Shown here piece after piece: positions 29,678 to 38,687 of a stretch of DNA of 64,000 bases (the stretch's first letter is position 1; every line of letters begins with the position of its first letter). The notes beneath the pieces were generated by a model. The model made no database searches, was not told the DNA's origin, and saw only the letters and a list, made by a program, of their open reading frames with translations. The position numbers and the translations under genes are program-made. The stretch lies in contig CALKHM010000104.1 in the NCBI GenBank assembly GCA_937988695.1, positions 1-64,000 on the forward strand. The letters run 5' to 3'. The DNA comes from an uncultured Microbacterium sp. Its GTDB lineage: Bacteria; Actinomycetota; Actinomycetes; Actinomycetales; Microbacteriaceae.

Positions 29678-32251
29678 TCATCGCTGCCACAGGATGTACG
29701 CCGTCTCCAGCGGTATTCGTGCCTCGGGATGGTACGGCACCAGACGCGGCGTGTAGTCTCCCGCAGCCCGCGAAGCAGGAACGCTCGCGGTGTATTCACA
29801 GGCACCGGGCGGTCCCTCAGACGGCCGACCGCTGGCCATCACATGGTACGGTGGCGCGCCGCCGTCGCCGGGCTCGCCGTCGCCGGGCTCGGCGTAGAGT
29901 TCGACGCGCACCGCGTCGGGGTCCAGCCCGCCCAGATGGACCTCGAGGGTGAACTCGTGCCGGCCATCGTGCGTCTCCACCCTCACGGGGCCGAAGCGCG
30001 CCTCACCCCAGCGCTCGGCGAGGTGGCGTTCCCACTCCGCCAGCCGGGCCGCCGACGCGCCCCCGTCGGCGGCCCGCGCGCGGAAGGCCGCCGCGGCGGG
30101 CAGGTAGTAGCGCTCCGTGTACTCGCGCACGGTGCGGTTGGTGGAGAATCGCGACGTCAGCGTGGCCATGCTCGCGCGCATCCGCGCCACCCAGGCCTCC
30201 GGGATACCCCGCTCGTCGCGGTCGTAGAACGCCGGGACGATCTCGCGTTCGAGCAGCGCGTAGAGCGTCTCCGCCTGCGCGGCATCCCACACCGGGTCAT
30301 CGCCATGCTCCTGGCCATCGCCCATGGCCCAGCCGACCTCTGGTGTGTAGGCCTCGGCCCACCACCCATCCAGCTCCGACAGGTTGAGCCCCCCGTTCAC
30401 GAGGACCTTCATGCCGCTCGTTCCGCTCGCCTCCCAGGGTCGGCGCGGCGTGTTGATCCAGAGGTCCACGCCCTGCACGAGATGCTCCGCGAGGAGCAGG
30501 TTGTAGTCGGGGACGAAGACGACCCGCCCCTCCACCTCCGGTCGGCGACTGAAGCGGACCCACTCGGCGATCATCGCCTGGCCGGCGCCGTCGGCGGGAT
30601 GCGCCTTACCGGCAATGACGAGCTGCACCGGGCGGGCGGGATCGGCGAGCAGGCGGAGCAAGCGCTCCTCGTCGTGGAGGAGGAGGGTCGGGCGCTTGTA
30701 GGTCGCGAAGCGGCGGGCGAAGCCGATGGTGAGCACAGCAGGGTCGAGCGCCGTGCGCGCTCTCGCCACCTGCGCCGGCTGCGCGCCCGCCGAGACGAGT
30801 TCCCTCGGCAAGCGCTCGCGCACGTACTCTACCAGGCCCTCGCGGTTCGCGGTGCGGAGCGCCCAGAGGTCGGCATCGGGAACGTTCGCCAGGCCGTGAC
30901 CCACGGCCTCCATGGTGCCGCGCCAACGGTCGGCGCCGCACGCCTCCGTCCACAGGGCATCGGCGGCGGCGGAGTCCCAGGTGGGGACGTGGATGCCGTT
31001 CGTCACATGCCCGACCGGAACCTCGTGCTCCGGTCGCCTCGGGAAGAGTGGGCCGAAGAGCCGGCGGCTCACCGCACCGTGCAGCCGGCTCACGCCGTTC
31101 ACGGCTCCGCTGCCGCGGAGGGCGAGATAGGTCATGTTGAACGCCTCGCCACGATCGTGCGGGTTCTCGCGACCCAGCGCCAGCAGGTCGTCCAGAGGAA
31201 TCCCGAGCTCCCGCTCGGCGTACGGCCCCAGGTACTGCTCCACGAGCGACGGCGCGAAGCGGTCGAAGCCGGCCGGCACGGCCGTGTGCGTGGTGAAGAG
31301 GTTGCCCGCCCGGGTGGCCATGAGCGCCGTCCCGAACGAGCAGCCGTTCGTCGCCGCGAAGCTGCGCGCGCGCTCGAGCACGGCCAGCGCCGCATGCCCC
31401 TCGTTCAGGTGGCAGACCTCGGGCGCCAGGCCGAGCGCGTCGAGGAGGCGCCAGCCGCCGATGCCGAGCACGATCTCCTGCTGCAGGCGTAGCTCCGGAC
31501 CGCCGCCATAGAGCTCACTCGTGATGGCGCGCGCCGCCGGCGGATTCGCCGGGTCGTTGCTGTCGAGGAGGTAGAGGACGCGGCGCTCCACGCGCACCTG
31601 CCAGACGCGAAGCCGGATCGGGTACGCCGGCCACGCGAGCTCCACCCGCAGCCACTCGCCTGTCGTGTCACGGACCGGGGTGATCGGCAGTTGGCCGGGA
31701 TCGTTGTACGGATAGAGCGCCTGCTGGCTCCCGTCAGGCCGGATCGCCTGGCGGAAGTAGCCCTGCTGATAGAGCAGGCCGACGCCAATCACCGGGACAT
31801 CGAGGTCGCACGCCGCCTTGAGCTGATCACCGGCCACGTTGCCCAGCCCACCGGAGTAGATGGGTAGCGCCTCGCTGAGGGCGAACTCCATGCAGAAGTA
31901 CGCCACGCCCGTGAGGGGGGCGTCGGGGTGCGTGCGCTGGAACCAGGCCGGCGCATCGCGATGGCGGCGACGGTGCGCCAGGAGCCGCTCGATCCGCTTC
32001 CGGTTGGCGGGACGCGCGAGGAAGGCCTCGAGCCGCGCCCGCGAGACCGTCTGCAGCACGACCAATGGGTTGTGTGTCGCGGCCCAGAGCTCGGGATCGA
32101 GTAGCGCCCAGAGCTCGTCGCTCCGGTGGTTCCACGCCCAGTGGAGGTCGAGAGCGAGTGACTCGAGCGCCTGACTCTCCAGCGGGGGCGATAGTCCGTC
32201 GGATGGGTCGGTTCTCATCTGCGATCGAGCCGGTCGTTCCGAGGGTGGCAT
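29678..32251 (-). CDS. glgP: Alpha-glucan (glycogen/maltodextrin) phosphorylase
   Basis: An 857-residue GT35 phosphorylase of the short, archaea/Thermus-like type. It releases glucose 1-phosphate from alpha-1,4-glucans. The N-terminal segment [17 protein letters not shown] is typical of this subtype, followed by [50 protein letters not shown] and the pyridoxal-phosphate lysine K615 in [15 protein letters not shown]. Start ATG 32251 has GAGGAG upstream; ATG 32218 is in frame. The first gene of the glgP-xfp operon, under the repeat-box promoter at 32427-32469, with a ~180-base repetitive leader. Confidence 0.94.
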   Translation of the reverse strand: MPPSERPARSQMRTDPSDGLSPPLESQALESLALDLHWAWNHRSDELWALLDPELWAATHNPLVVLQTVSRARLEAFLARPANRKRIERLLAHRRRHRDAPAWFQRTHPDAPLTGVAYFCMEFALSEALPIYSGGLGNVAGDQLKAACDLDVPVIGVGLLYQQGYFRQAIRPDGSQQALYPYNDPGQLPITPVRDTTGEWLRVELAWPAYPIRLRVWQVRVERRVLYLLDSNDPANPPAARAITSELYGGGPELRLQQEIVLGIGGWRLLDALGLAPEVCHLNEGHAALAVLERARSFAATNGCSFGTALMATRAGNLFTTHTAVPAGFDRFAPSLVEQYLGPYAERELGIPLDDLLALGRENPHDRGEAFNMTYLALRGSGAVNGVSRLHGAVSRRLFGPLFPRRPEHEVPVGHVTNGIHVPTWDSAAADALWTEACGADRWRGTMEAVGHGLANVPDADLWALRTANREGLVEYVRERLPRELVSAGAQPAQVARARTALDPAVLTIGFARRFATYKRPTLLLHDEERLLRLLADPARPVQLVIAGKAHPADGAGQAMIAEWVRFSRRPEVEGRVVFVPDYNLLLAEHLVQGVDLWINTPRRPWEASGTSGMKVLVNGGLNLSELDGWWAEAYTPEVGWAMGDGQEHGDDPVWDAAQAETLYALLEREIVPAFYDRDERGIPEAWVARMRASMATLTSRFSTNRTVREYTERYYLPAAAAFRARAADGGASAARLAEWERHLAERWGEARFGPVRVETHDGRHEFTLEVHLGGLDPDAVRVELYAEPGDGEPGDGGAPPYHVMASGRPSEGPPGACEYTASVPASRAAGDYTPRLVPYHPEARIPLETAYILWQR

Positions 32252-32277
32252 TCTCTCGCTCCTCGATGCGGGGAATG

Positions 32278-32400
32278 GTGGACACAGACGTCTCGCGTGA
32301 GCAGGTACGCGAGCAGGGGTGCGAGCAGGTACGTGACCCGAGCGGTACGCGAGCCGTCGGTACGCGAGCAGGGGCGCGAGCAGGGGCGCGATCCGAGTCG
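32278..32400. repeat. Repetitive leader of glgP
   Basis: Repeated units built on ACGCGAGCAGG / GCGAGCAGGGG / GAGCAGGTACG, roughly six to eight times, fill the transcript leader between the promoter and the glgP start. No riboswitch fold is recognised. The repeats are purine-rich on the + strand, so the transcript is pyrimidine-rich. Confidence 0.75.
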
Positions 32401-32426
32401 GTGGTAGACGACGCCCGCGAATGACA

Positions 32427-32469
32427 AGGGTGTGGCAGCGAGGTGAATGTCGGCTGAACGGTGGCTGAA
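32427..32469 (-). promoter_or_regulatory. Triple-repeat box and -10, upstream of glgP-xfp
   Basis: Minus strand: TTCAG (32469-32465), TTCAG (32458-32454), TTCAC (32447-32443), 10 bp, then CACCCT at 32432-32427. Confidence 0.74.
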
Positions 32470-32625
32470 TCCCCGAGAAGGCACAGTAGGGGCAAAGCAG
32501 GACCTACAGTGCCCGAGCAAGGGTGACGCCCAGGCACCCACCGGATACCCGTCATACCCGTCGGATGCGCACCGGGCCTTGGAATCGCTGCCGCGGTACG
32601 TGGGACGTGTCGCAACTCGTGGTCC

Positions 32626-32668
32626 TTCAGGCGCGGCTCAGCTCTGCTTCAGGATCACAGGCGATCGT
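32626..32668 (+). promoter_or_regulatory. Triple-repeat box and -10, upstream of HMA-membrane gene
   Basis: TTCAG (32626), CTCAG (32637), TTCAG (32648), 10 bp, then GATCGT at 32663-32668. It is divergent from the glgP promoter and could serve the long + strand series of genes to 39694. Confidence 0.75.
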
Positions 32669-32804
32669 ACATTGAGCGGAACGTGGTCGACACGATGGGT
32701 GAGCAACGACGCCGTCGGCCCGCCTGCCAGCCGGAAGGCTCCATATCCGGAGGGGTTCGGAAGAGGGATTCGTGAATGGGAGCGCGCGTCGAGGAGTGAC
32801 GGAC

Positions 32805-33461
32805 ATGATGGTGCACACGATGGCGCGAGCACGCACGACCCTGCCCCTGGAGTCGCCGGATTGCGCCGGTCAGCGGGCGCACGACATCGAGCTGGCATTA
32901 CGCCGGGTGCCGGGCGTGACCCGAGCCCACGTCAATCCGGCCACGGAGATGGCCTACGTGGAGTACGACCGGGCACAGTGCGACGAGCGACATCTCCGAA
33001 GGGCCATCGCTGATCAAGCCAGCACCGATGGAGTTGGCACCGAGCGAGCTAGCGCCGAGCAAGCCAGTACCGATGCCGCTTCGAGACGTGTGGCATGGCG
33101 CGGGGCCGCGGCGATCGGCGACGGCGTTCGTGGCGCGTGGAAACGTGGCGCGTGGAAGCGCCAAGCCACGCGGCTGGCGCCGCTCGTCGGTGTGGGCACA
33201 GCCGGTATGGTGGCGGTCATCGGCGCGGGCGCGGTGTTCTTCCCGCACCGGACGACCATGAGTCGCGTCTGGGAGCTGCTCGTCGTCGGCGTTGACGCGA
33301 CCAGCGCCGTCGGGTTCTCCGTCGGCATCGCGGAGGGGTTCATCGGCGGCTGGGTCGGAGCCTGGATCGGGGTCTGGGTGACCGCGATGGTCAGTGCTGC
33401 CGCCCGTGGGGCAGGGCGTCGAGGCGGGGGCGCTCGCCATTACCTCCACTCTCACTCGTGA
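32805..33461 (+). CDS. HMA-domain membrane protein with single metal-site cysteine
   Basis: A 218-residue protein. Residues ~15-70 form an HMA-like fold in which CxxC is replaced by a lone Cys (SPDCAGQRAHDIE). Two hydrophobic segments follow, around LVGVGTAGMVAVIGAGAVFF and FIGGWVGAWIGVWVTAMVS, with a basic, repeat-derived linker (GAWKRGAWKR). ATG 32805 is supported by GAGGAG 9 bases upstream. It may sense or hand over metal at the membrane, but the missing cysteine argues against normal Cu(I) transfer. No named family recognised beyond HMA. Confidence 0.7.
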   Translation: MMVHTMARARTTLPLESPDCAGQRAHDIELALRRVPGVTRAHVNPATEMAYVEYDRAQCDERHLRRAIADQASTDGVGTERASAEQASTDAASRRVAWRGAAAIGDGVRGAWKRGAWKRQATRLAPLVGVGTAGMVAVIGAGAVFFPHRTTMSRVWELLVVGVDATSAVGFSVGIAEGFIGGWVGAWIGVWVTAMVSAAARGAGRRGGGARHYLHSHS

Positions 33462-33583
33462 GGTGCGCCATGGGAGATATGCCATGGGAGGTGCGCCATG
33501 CCCGTCCAGCACGCTGGCGACCAACGCCCGCTCACGACGTAGCGGAACGCCCTCCCCCGTTCGCGCACTCGCATGCCCCTCGA

Positions 33584-35014
33584 ATGACCGATCCGACGAT
33601 GCCACAGTCACTCGCTCACTACTGCCCCGGGGTGCCCTATCTGGGCATCGCCCAGCGCGTGATGGACGAGCTCTTCGGCCCGACGCACGAGCGGCGCTTC
33701 GCCGTGCGCTACTGGTCCGGTGTGCTCGAGCAACCCGCGGAGGGACGAGCGTCCCCGTTCACGATCGTCCTCCGCGCCTCCTGGACACTCCGCCGCATGT
33801 TCTGGCCGCCCACCGAGCTCGCACTCACGGAGGCGTTCGTCCGCGGCGACGTGGACATCGAGGGTGACCTCGCCGCGGCCGCCGAGATCGCCGCACCGTT
33901 GGCCGAACGTCTGCGCTCGCCGCGCCGGCTCGCCCGGCTCGCGGCTTTCCTGCTCCAGCTGCCGAGCGGCCCGCCCCGGAAGGGCGTGGGGCTCGCAGGA
34001 GACGCTGCCGCAGTCGCTGCGGAGAGGCCGAACGACCGGGCCGGCCGCCGCCACAGCCGCACGCGCGACGCGGCGGCGATTCGCCGCCACTACGACGTCG
34101 GCAACGACTTCTACGGACTCTGGCTGGACGCGGAGCGCGTCTACTCGTGCGGCTATTTCCCTACCGGGGACGAGGACCTCGACGCCGCGCAGCGGGCGAA
34201 GCTCGACCTCATCTGCCGCAAGCTCCGACTGCGGCCCGGGGAGTGGCTGCTCGACATCGGCTGCGGGTGGGGCGGGCTGGTCCGATATGCGGCACGCCAC
34301 TACGGCGTCGAGGCGCTGGGAATCACCCTCAGCCCGGCCCAGGCCACGTACGCGGCCGCGCGCATCGCCGACGAGCGACTCACCGACCGCTGCCGCATCG
34401 AGGTGCGCGACTACCGTGACCTGCCGGCCGACGCCGAGTTCGACAAGGTGGTGAGCGTCGGCATGTTCGAGCACGTGGGCCGGAAGCACCTCCCGACGTA
34501 CTTCCGCGCCGCCTTCCGCCTCACGCGCCCCGGCGGGCTCTTCCTCAACCATGGCATCGTCAGTCTGGCCGACGCCCGCGCCCGTGATGCCGGGGGCCGG
34601 CCGCGCCGACTGTGGGGCCAGGGGAAGTTCATCGACCGGTACGTCTTCCCCGACGGGGAGCTCGTCCCTGTCGCCGAGGCGCTCGCCGCGGCGGAGGGCG
34701 CGGGGCTGGAGACGCGCGACGTGGAGAGCCTGCGCGAGCACTACGCGCTCACGCTGCGTCACTGGGTGCGGTGCCTGGAGGCTCGCGCCGACGAGGCCGT
34801 GCGGCTCGTCGGGTCGGAGACCTATCGCGCCTGGCGCCTCTACATGGCGGCTTCCGCCCACGCCTTCGCGACCGCGCAGATCGGCATCGCGCAGATGCTT
34901 TTCGCACGCCCGGACGCCGCAGGTCGCTGCTGTCTCCCGCGGACGCGCGCCGACCTGTTCGCCGTCACCGACGGCGGCACGTCCCGCGATCGCACGGGAC
35001 GCGCCCTGCCATGA
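33584..35014 (+). CDS. Cyclopropane-fatty-acyl-phospholipid synthase family methyltransferase
   Basis: About 476 residues. The C-terminal two thirds match CFA synthases, which add a methylene from S-adenosylmethionine across membrane lipid double bonds: AIRRHYDVGNDFYGLWLD, SAM motif LLDIGCGWGGL, GITLSPAQ, VSVGMFEHVG and the terminal WRLYMAASAHAF. The start is uncertain (33584 chosen; the open frame extends to 33458 through a region with ATGGGAG-type repeats). Its stop overlaps the next ATG (ATGA). CFA formation is a classic stationary-phase and stress membrane change, in keeping with the island's theme. Confidence 0.92.
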   Translation: MTDPTMPQSLAHYCPGVPYLGIAQRVMDELFGPTHERRFAVRYWSGVLEQPAEGRASPFTIVLRASWTLRRMFWPPTELALTEAFVRGDVDIEGDLAAAAEIAAPLAERLRSPRRLARLAAFLLQLPSGPPRKGVGLAGDAAAVAAERPNDRAGRRHSRTRDAAAIRRHYDVGNDFYGLWLDAERVYSCGYFPTGDEDLDAAQRAKLDLICRKLRLRPGEWLLDIGCGWGGLVRYAARHYGVEALGITLSPAQATYAAARIADERLTDRCRIEVRDYRDLPADAEFDKVVSVGMFEHVGRKHLPTYFRAAFRLTRPGGLFLNHGIVSLADARARDAGGRPRRLWGQGKFIDRYVFPDGELVPVAEALAAAEGAGLETRDVESLREHYALTLRHWVRCLEARADEAVRLVGSETYRAWRLYMAASAHAFATAQIGIAQMLFARPDAAGRCCLPRTRADLFAVTDGGTSRDRTGRALP

Positions 35015-35364
35015 TCCCTCTCACCACAGCCACCCGCGCCATGACCTCCTCCGCCGCGCTCCGAACGGCACTCGCCGTCACCGGCTTCCTGTTCGTCGCA
35101 GGATTCTTCCTCGCGACCGAGCACCGCGCGCACGTCTTTGGGCTGCTGCCATTCCTGCTGATCCTCGCCTGCCCCCTCCTGCACGTCTTTCTACACCGCG
35201 GCCACGGGAGCGGTCACAGCCCTGACGGCGGGCACCCTGACGGTGGACGCCCTGACGGCAGGAACAGCGATCGTGTCGCGGTCGCTCCTGCCGATCAATC
35301 GGTCGTCGACGCGCGCCGTAGCAATAGCCCGCCTCACCACTCCTCACCGTCTGAGGCCTCATGA
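35011..35364 (+). CDS. DUF2933-like small membrane protein
   Basis: A 117-residue protein. Its core FLATEHRAHVFGLLPFLLI followed by LACPLLHVFLHRGHG resembles DUF2933, a short family with conserved H and C around one or two helices, often next to copper-resistance and isoprenylcysteine-methyltransferase-like genes. The tail is rich in His/Gly/Asp with short repeats (GGHPDGGRPDGR). Both ends overlap neighbours by four bases, giving tight coupling to the lipid enzymes. The conserved His/Cys suggest metal binding; this is inference. Confidence 0.75.
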   Translation: MIPLTTATRAMTSSAALRTALAVTGFLFVAGFFLATEHRAHVFGLLPFLLILACPLLHVFLHRGHGSGHSPDGGHPDGGRPDGRNSDRVAVAPADQSVVDARRSNSPPHHSSPSEAS

Positions 35365-36041
35365 CCACCGACCCCGCCCCCGCCTACGGCCTCTGGTCGC
35401 TGGTCGTTCTCAATTCGGCGATTTTCATCTTCTTCGCGTTCAGCTTCTTCAAGCCGCGCACTGGCCGCGACTGGCGCTCGCTCGGCGCCTTCTCCGCCTT
35501 CGTCGTGGCGCTGTTCACGGAGATGTACGGCATTCCCCTCACCGTCTACCTGCTTTCGGGCTGGCTGGGCCAGCGCTATCCCGGCCTCGACCTGCTCTCG
35601 CACGACGCCGGGCACCTCTGGGACACGCTGCTCGGCTGGCAGGGCGACCCGCACCTGAGCCCGTTCCACATCCTGAGCAGCGTGTTCATCGGCGGCGGCT
35701 TCATCCTGCTCTCGGCGGCGTGGCACCATCTCCACGCAGCCCAGCGTGAGCACCGCCTGGCGATGAGCGGGCCCTACGCCCGCATCCGCCATCCGCAGTA
35801 CGTCGCCTTCATCGCCATCCTGCTCGGCTTCCTGCTCCAGTGGCCGACGCTGCTCACGCTCGTGATGTTCCCGATCCTCGTCGTCACGTACGTGCGGCTC
35901 GCCCGGCGCGAGGAGCGGGAGGTGCGAGCAGAGTTCGGCGCGGCGTACGACCGCTACGCGGGCGAGACGCCGGCGTTTCTCCCACGGCCTGGCCGGAGCG
36001 CGCGCGCGGCGTCCGCGGCCTCACGTGGCACCATGCCTTGA
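35361..36041 (+). CDS. Isoprenylcysteine carboxyl methyltransferase-like membrane protein
   Basis: A 226-residue membrane protein with five or so helices. The C-terminal signature GPYARIRHPQYVAFIAILLG followed by REEREVRAEFGAAYDRY is that of the ICMT/phospholipid methyltransferase superfamily (SAM-binding RHPxY and the EE pair). Bacterial members have unknown acceptors, possibly lipids. It overlaps the DUF2933 stop by four bases, completing a CFA synthase-DUF2933-methyltransferase set probably devoted to the membrane. Confidence 0.88.
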   Translation: MTTDPAPAYGLWSLVVLNSAIFIFFAFSFFKPRTGRDWRSLGAFSAFVVALFTEMYGIPLTVYLLSGWLGQRYPGLDLLSHDAGHLWDTLLGWQGDPHLSPFHILSSVFIGGGFILLSAAWHHLHAAQREHRLAMSGPYARIRHPQYVAFIAILLGFLLQWPTLLTLVMFPILVVTYVRLARREEREVRAEFGAAYDRYAGETPAFLPRPGRSARAASAASRGTMP

Positions 36042-36090
36042 GTGTCCCCGTGGCCCCCTTCCTGACCACCTCATTCCTGAGGACCCGACC

Positions 36091-36396
36091 ATGCGACTAG
36101 ATACTTCAGCGCTCGCGCTCGCCGCGGCCTTCACCACCGCCAGCGTCTACGCGGTCTGCTCGCTCCTCGTCGCCGTCGCACCGGGCAGCACGACGGCCGC
36201 CATCGGCTACGTGTTCCACCTGGACCTCACCGGCGTGGCACGGTCACTCACGTGGGGCAGCTTCGCTACGGGCATCGTCGGCGTGAGCCTGGCCGTGGCA
36301 CTCGTCGTCGCGCTGCTGGGGGCGCTGTACAACAGGTTCGCGGCCGGCACGCTCGGCACGCCGGGTCCGTCGCGGGTGGGCGCGCAGCATGGATAA
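36091..36396 (+). CDS. DUF5676-like small membrane protein
   Basis: A 101-residue protein beginning MRLDTSALALAAAFTTASVYAV, with two membrane helices and the intervening GYVFHLDLTGVARSLTWGSF segment. The opening and layout resemble DUF5676 membrane proteins of unknown function. ATG 36091 follows GAGGACCCGACC. It overlaps the next gene by eight bases. Confidence 0.7.
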   Translation: MRLDTSALALAAAFTTASVYAVCSLLVAVAPGSTTAAIGYVFHLDLTGVARSLTWGSFATGIVGVSLAVALVVALLGALYNRFAAGTLGTPGPSRVGAQHG

Positions 36397-37006
36397 CGCC
36401 GTCGCGCTAGTGCAAGCGTACCTGCGCGTGAACGGGTACTTCACGGTCAGCGAGTTCCCGGTGATCGAGGCGCTGCGCGGTGGCGCATACCGCACCGCCA
36501 CGGACCTCGACGTCCTCGCCGTCCGCTTCCCCGGCGCCGGCCAGCTCGTGCCAGGATCGCGACGGCGCACAGGCGCGGACCAGGAACATACCGTCACCGA
36601 TCCCGCGCTCGGTATTCCGACCGACCACGGCGACATGCTCGTGGGCGAGGTCAAGGAGGGCCGTGCGGTGCTCAACGCCGCCACCACCGACCCTGCCGTC
36701 CTCCGCACGGTACTCGTGCGCTTCGGCTGCTGCTCCCGTGAGGAGGCGCCGACGGCCGTCGAGGCCCTCCTGCGCGACGGGTCCGCGCTTCTCCCGACCG
36801 GACATCGGGTCCGCCTCGTCGCCTTCGGATCGGTCACGGCGGGCTCGGCGGGGCAGAAGTACCTCACCGTTTCCCTCGGCCAGATCGTGACGTTCCTCCG
36901 GCAGTACCTGCGCGACCACTGGGATATGCTGCGGCACGCCGAGTACAAGGACCCGGCGCTCGGCTTCCTCGTGATGCTCGAGAAGGCGCTGGGGACGGCC
37001 GGATGA
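36389..37006 (+). CDS. Uncharacterised protein, possible PD-(D/E)XK nuclease fold
   Basis: A 205-residue soluble protein. The pattern ATDLDVLAVRFPG ... DMLVGEVKEGRA resembles the D ... ExK core of restriction-like nucleases (D about 40, E-V-K about 87-89), preceded by a helix and followed by alternating strands. A possible helix GQIVTFLRQYLRDHWDMLRH and the end YKDPALGFLVMLEKAL follow. No sequence-level family is recognised. It sits directly before the AMP/thymidine phosphorylase and PRPP synthetase, so a role in nucleic-acid or nucleotide turnover would fit. The nuclease assignment is tentative. Confidence 0.6.
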   Translation: MDNAVALVQAYLRVNGYFTVSEFPVIEALRGGAYRTATDLDVLAVRFPGAGQLVPGSRRRTGADQEHTVTDPALGIPTDHGDMLVGEVKEGRAVLNAATTDPAVLRTVLVRFGCCSREEAPTAVEALLRDGSALLPTGHRVRLVAFGSVTAGSAGQKYLTVSLGQIVTFLRQYLRDHWDMLRHAEYKDPALGFLVMLEKALGTAG

Positions 37007-37058
37007 CGCACACACCGAAGCCATACGCCGAAACTACACCCCAAGCCACGCACCGAAC

Positions 37059-37106
37059 CACACCCCGCAGCACACCCCGCAGCACACCCCGCAGCACACC
37101 CCGCAG
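37059..37106. repeat. 12-bp tandem repeat immediately before phosphorylase start
   Basis: Four exact copies of CACACCCCGCAG end seven bases before ATG 37113. They occupy the place where a ribosome site should be, and no purine-rich site is visible. Confidence 0.95.
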
Positions 37107-37112
37107 CACACC

Positions 37113-38687
37113 ATGGCACCGACGCTGAATCCATCCGCAATGGCCACCGGCCTGTCCGGCCACTCCGACCACCCCGAGACGAACGTCCTCCGGCTCCGCC
37201 CACTCGGGATCGACACATATCAGGAGCCGGTCATCTACATGTCAGCCGACTGCCCCATCTGCCGGTCGGAAGGCTGGGAGGCACTAACGCGGCTGCAGGT
37301 CGCCCTCGGTGATCGGGTGATCGTCGCCACGCTCAACGTGGTGACTGGCGACCTTCTCGCGCCCGACGAGGCGAGTCTATCGGACGCGGCCTGGCGCCTC
37401 CTCGGGGCCGCGCCCGGCGATGACGTCGTCGTCTCGTCCATGCCGCCGCTGGAGTCGTTGAGCGCCGTTCGCGCCAAGGTCTACGGACACGCGCTGTCCG
37501 CCCCGGCGCTCACGGCCATCGTGCGCGACGTGGCCGCTGGCCGTTACGCCGCGATCGAGCTCGCCGCCTTCGTCACCGCGTGCGCCGGCGATCGGCTGGA
37601 CGAGGCGGAGACGATCGCGCTCACGCGCGCGATGATCGACGTCGGCGACCGGCTGGACTGGCCACGAGCACCCGTCGTCGACAAGCACAGCGTCGGTGGT
37701 CTGCCGGGCAACCGTACCACGATGCTCGTCGTCCCGATCGTGGCGAGCTGCGGCCTCCTCATGCCGAAGACCTCCTCGCGGGCCATCACCTCCCCAGCCG
37801 GCACCGCCGACGCCATGGAGACTGTGGCCCCCGTGGACCTCTCGCTCGACGCCATGCGGCGGGTGGTCGAGCAGGAGGGGGGCTGCATCGTCTGGGGCGG
37901 CGCGGTGCGCCTGAGCCCCGCCGACGACGCGATCATCCGCGTCGAACGGCCGCTCGATCTCGACAGCGAGGGGCAGCTCGTGGCCTCGGTGCTCTCGAAG
38001 AAGGCGGCAGCTGGCTCGACGCACGTCGTGATCGACATCCCGGTCGGTCCCACGGCCAAGGTCCGCTCGGCGGAGACTGCGCGGCGCCTCGGCGACCGGC
38101 TCGTCCGCGTCGGCGCCGCCGTCGGGCTCGTGGTCGACATCATGCCCGGCGACGGCACCCAGCCGATCGGCCGCGGCATCGGGCCGGCACTGGAGGCGCG
38201 CGACGTGCTCGCGGTCCTGCGGAACGACGCCGAAGCCCCGGCCGACCTCCGGGCGCGCGCCCTGGTGCTGGCGGGGCGCGTGCTCGAGCTGGGCGGCCGC
38301 GTGCCCGAGGGTGAGGGCCTCGCGCTGGCCCGGCGCCATCTCGAGCGCGGGGGTGCCTGGCGGAAGTTCGTGGCCATCTGTGAGGCACAGGGTGGTCTGC
38401 GCGAGCCGCCACGGGCCGCCTACACCCGTGAGATCGTCGCCACCCGCAGCGGTCGCGTCGATGCGATCGACAACCGGCGGCTCGCCCGGGCCGCCAAGCT
38501 TGCCGGCGCCCCGCGGTCACCGGCGGCAGGCCTGGTCCTGCATGCCCCGACCGGCCGACACGTGAGCATCGGCCAACCGGTCTTCACGCTGCACGCCGAG
38601 TCGCCGGGCGAGCTCGCGTACGCGGCGCTCTACGTCGAAGCCAACCCGGACATCGTCGCCATCGGCGCGGACGAGGCACAGCCATGA
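37113..38687 (+). CDS. AMP phosphorylase / thymidine phosphorylase family enzyme
   Basis: A 524-residue enzyme of the long, archaeal-type nucleoside-monophosphate phosphorylase group. An N-terminal ~80-residue domain (LRLRPLGIDTYQEPVIYMSAD...) precedes the thymidine-phosphorylase core, with KHSVGGLPGNRTTM (phosphate loop) and SRAITSPAGTADAME. Archaeal AMP phosphorylase turns AMP plus phosphate into adenine and ribose 1,5-bisphosphate; bacterial relatives are often called thymidine phosphorylase. The N-terminal insert SADCPICRSEGW has two Cys. Start 37113 or 37140; neither has a Shine-Dalgarno. Four-base overlap with the PRPP synthetase gene. Confidence 0.87.
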   Translation: MAPTLNPSAMATGLSGHSDHPETNVLRLRPLGIDTYQEPVIYMSADCPICRSEGWEALTRLQVALGDRVIVATLNVVTGDLLAPDEASLSDAAWRLLGAAPGDDVVVSSMPPLESLSAVRAKVYGHALSAPALTAIVRDVAAGRYAAIELAAFVTACAGDRLDEAETIALTRAMIDVGDRLDWPRAPVVDKHSVGGLPGNRTTMLVVPIVASCGLLMPKTSSRAITSPAGTADAMETVAPVDLSLDAMRRVVEQEGGCIVWGGAVRLSPADDAIIRVERPLDLDSEGQLVASVLSKKAAAGSTHVVIDIPVGPTAKVRSAETARRLGDRLVRVGAAVGLVVDIMPGDGTQPIGRGIGPALEARDVLAVLRNDAEAPADLRARALVLAGRVLELGGRVPEGEGLALARRHLERGGAWRKFVAICEAQGGLREPPRAAYTREIVATRSGRVDAIDNRRLARAAKLAGAPRSPAAGLVLHAPTGRHVSIGQPVFTLHAESPGELAYAALYVEANPDIVAIGADEAQP

